Shown: one piece after another, positions 33,718 to 34,590 of the stretch
How the letters are laid out: each line of letters opens with the position of its first letter
Numbering within the stretch: the stretch's first letter is position 1
NCBI GenBank assembly: GCA_012270465.1
Contig: JAAXIH010000019.1
Location: 1-34,590 of the forward strand
Length of the DNA: 34,590 nucleotides
Origin: Synechococcus sp.
Lineage (GTDB): Bacteria > Cyanobacteriota > Cyanobacteriia > PCC-6307 > Cyanobiaceae
Direction: 5' to 3'
Position numbers and translations under genes: made by a program
The notes under the pieces: generated by a model
The model's input: only the letters and a program-made list of their open reading frames with translations
Databases searched by the model: none
What the model was told of the DNA's origin: nothing

Positions 33718-34044
33718 ATGTCTCACTCTGAGTTGCTTGCTTTTCTAAGGCGAGGAAGAGTCGACTCTGGTTTTCGTCAACAGCTTTCAAATCTGAATAG
33801 TCCGGAGGAAATCCTCGGTTTTGTTGAGAGTAGTGGCTTTTCTTTTTCGAGTGAAGTGCGCGGGAGATTCCTTAATCGATGGAAAGGAGTTTATTTTTGT
33901 CCTCAAGCCATAGAGGTGGGTGAGCTATGTCCAGCCTTGGTTCCTAGGGGTTACCGCAATTTAATTCATTATTCCCAGTCAACTTGTGCTTCGCCGGAGC
34001 TGAAGGAAGAAGAATTTAACTTCCGCTCAGGAGAGCGTTACTGA
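33718..34044 (+). CDS. Nif11-domain protein (copy 2)
   Basis: This 108-aa protein starts MSHSELLAFLRRGRVDSGFR. The C-terminal half WKGVYFCPQAIEVGELCPAL is identical to the island copy (15005-15328) over long stretches; about two-thirds of all residues match by eye with one single-residue indel. It again has three conserved cysteines and no Gly-Gly leader cleavage site. No modification enzyme or transporter is nearby. Function unknown. Confidence 0.82.
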   Translation: MSHSELLAFLRRGRVDSGFRQQLSNLNSPEEILGFVESSGFSFSSEVRGRFLNRWKGVYFCPQAIEVGELCPALVPRGYRNLIHYSQSTCASPELKEEEFNFRSGERY

Positions 34045-34130
34045 GTTTGTGTTTGATGAAAACCTAAGTTTGTTTTGTCTGTCTAGTTGAATCTCTTGTC
34101 CGTCTTGTCGCGTTGGCTGTTCTATAGCGG

Positions 34131-34364
34131 CTAAGTGATGATCCAAGTCGCTTCGTCGGGAATGGTGGGCGCTTTTTTGAAGTCGCCTGGTTCGTCTTTG
34201 CTAATACGCCACTCGGGCATTACGCAGTCTTTGAAATCACCGTGCTGACAAAGGATGCCTTTGTCGGTGGTAGTGGCCACAAACCCGCCGCGCCATTCGC
34301 CACCGTCAAGGCCTCCTTTGAACCACACCCAGACTTTGGTACGGGCGTATTCCATGGTTTCCAT
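34131..34364 (-). CDS. Hypothetical protein, 77 aa
   Basis: It reads METMEYARTKVWVWFKGGLD then GGEWRGGFVATTTDKGILCQ and ends FKKAPTIPDEATWIIT. A beta-rich pattern with many Trp residues. ATG 34355 (MEYARTK) is an equal start candidate. No family is claimed. Confidence 0.6.
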   Translation of the reverse strand: METMEYARTKVWVWFKGGLDGGEWRGGFVATTTDKGILCQHGDFKDCVMPEWRISKDEPGDFKKAPTIPDEATWIIT

Positions 34365-34455
34365 TTGGCCTCACCACCTTATGGGAGTCGGGTGCCTCGG
34401 GTTTCGCTTGGTATGGATTGGCCTGGCTAGTCGCTCTTGTCTCGCCGCACCAGGA

Positions 34456-34492
34456 CACCAACTCAACTGTTCGCGCGGATACACAGTTGGTG
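34456..34492. repeat. Inverted repeat near the window end
   Basis: CACCAACT and AGTTGGTG are separated by 21 bases in the gene-free last 226 bases. It may be a hairpin or operator; nothing else is recognised in this end segment. Confidence 0.4.
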
Positions 34493-34590
34493 CTCGTCGC
34501 GACATAAGGGTTCATGGCGATACATCAAAATAAGAAAACCGTGGATGGGGATTCACGGTGCGTCGAACCTTGGGGCGGCTGTTTGGGGGC

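Noticed and set aside
34540-34590. Minus-strand tRNA suggested by GGTTCGAC near the window end
   Set aside because: The flanking bases do not pair as a T-arm and no cloverleaf could be drawn.

Overview
The window is chromosomal DNA of a marine picocyanobacterium, very probably a phycoerythrin-containing marine Synechococcus (subcluster 5.1 type). The evidence is psbA, a high-light-inducible protein gene, a Sll0418-type plastoquinone/tocopherol methyltransferase, a cyanobacterial-type RNase E with a poly-Arg tail, LL-diaminopimelate aminotransferase, a glucosylglycerate cluster and, above all, a CpcE-like phycobilin lyase next to tandem AraC regulators. No rRNA, tRNA, CRISPR array, transposase or integrase was found.

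Positions 1-13150 are dense, GC-rich core genome: the end of tuf, rpsJ, a LON-domain protein, the MPBQ/MSBQ methyltransferase, pheA (minus), a DUF1997 protein, rnhB and rne (minus, overlapping), a large radical SAM/DUF2344 fusion (minus), dapL, clpS, a CPBP membrane protease, and a B12-binding-type radical SAM protein (minus) divergent from psbA. psbA (13303-14382) encodes a D1 with Glu130, the high-light (D1:2) form, and ends in a strong terminator.

Positions 14450-19580 form an insert that looks foreign against its flanks. It is clearly AT-richer up to about 18.3 kb and holds a DUF2237 gene, a Nif11-like gene (minus), two tandem overlapping AraC-family regulators, a 55-aa ribbon-helix-helix protein absent from the ORF track, and a 414-aa HEAT-repeat bilin lyase. 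This matches the content of the chromatic acclimation (CA4) genomic islands of marine Synechococcus: fciA/fciB regulators plus an mpeZ or mpeW lyase. Because no phycobilisome rod genes flank it, the CA4-B type (mpeW) is more likely than CA4-A. The inferred logic is that the AraC pair senses or relays blue/green light state and controls the lyase, which sets which bilin is attached to phycoerythrin II.

Positions 19592-23467 carry a glucosylglycerate (compatible solute) module: gpgP and a GH13 phosphorylase-like gene on minus (1-nt overlap), divergent from gpgS on plus. A SGNH hydrolase follows.

Positions 24200-34590 are an accessory-like stretch of very small genes (33-190 aa), most without known function, many with their own hairpin terminators. 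It includes an aldehyde dehydrogenase, a lipoprotein, a DUF4278 miniprotein behind a GTA-N8-TAC palindrome, an hli gene with a 40-aa membrane partner, and a second Nif11-like gene about two-thirds identical by eye to the one in the island. About 840 bases (32447-33284) have no convincing gene.
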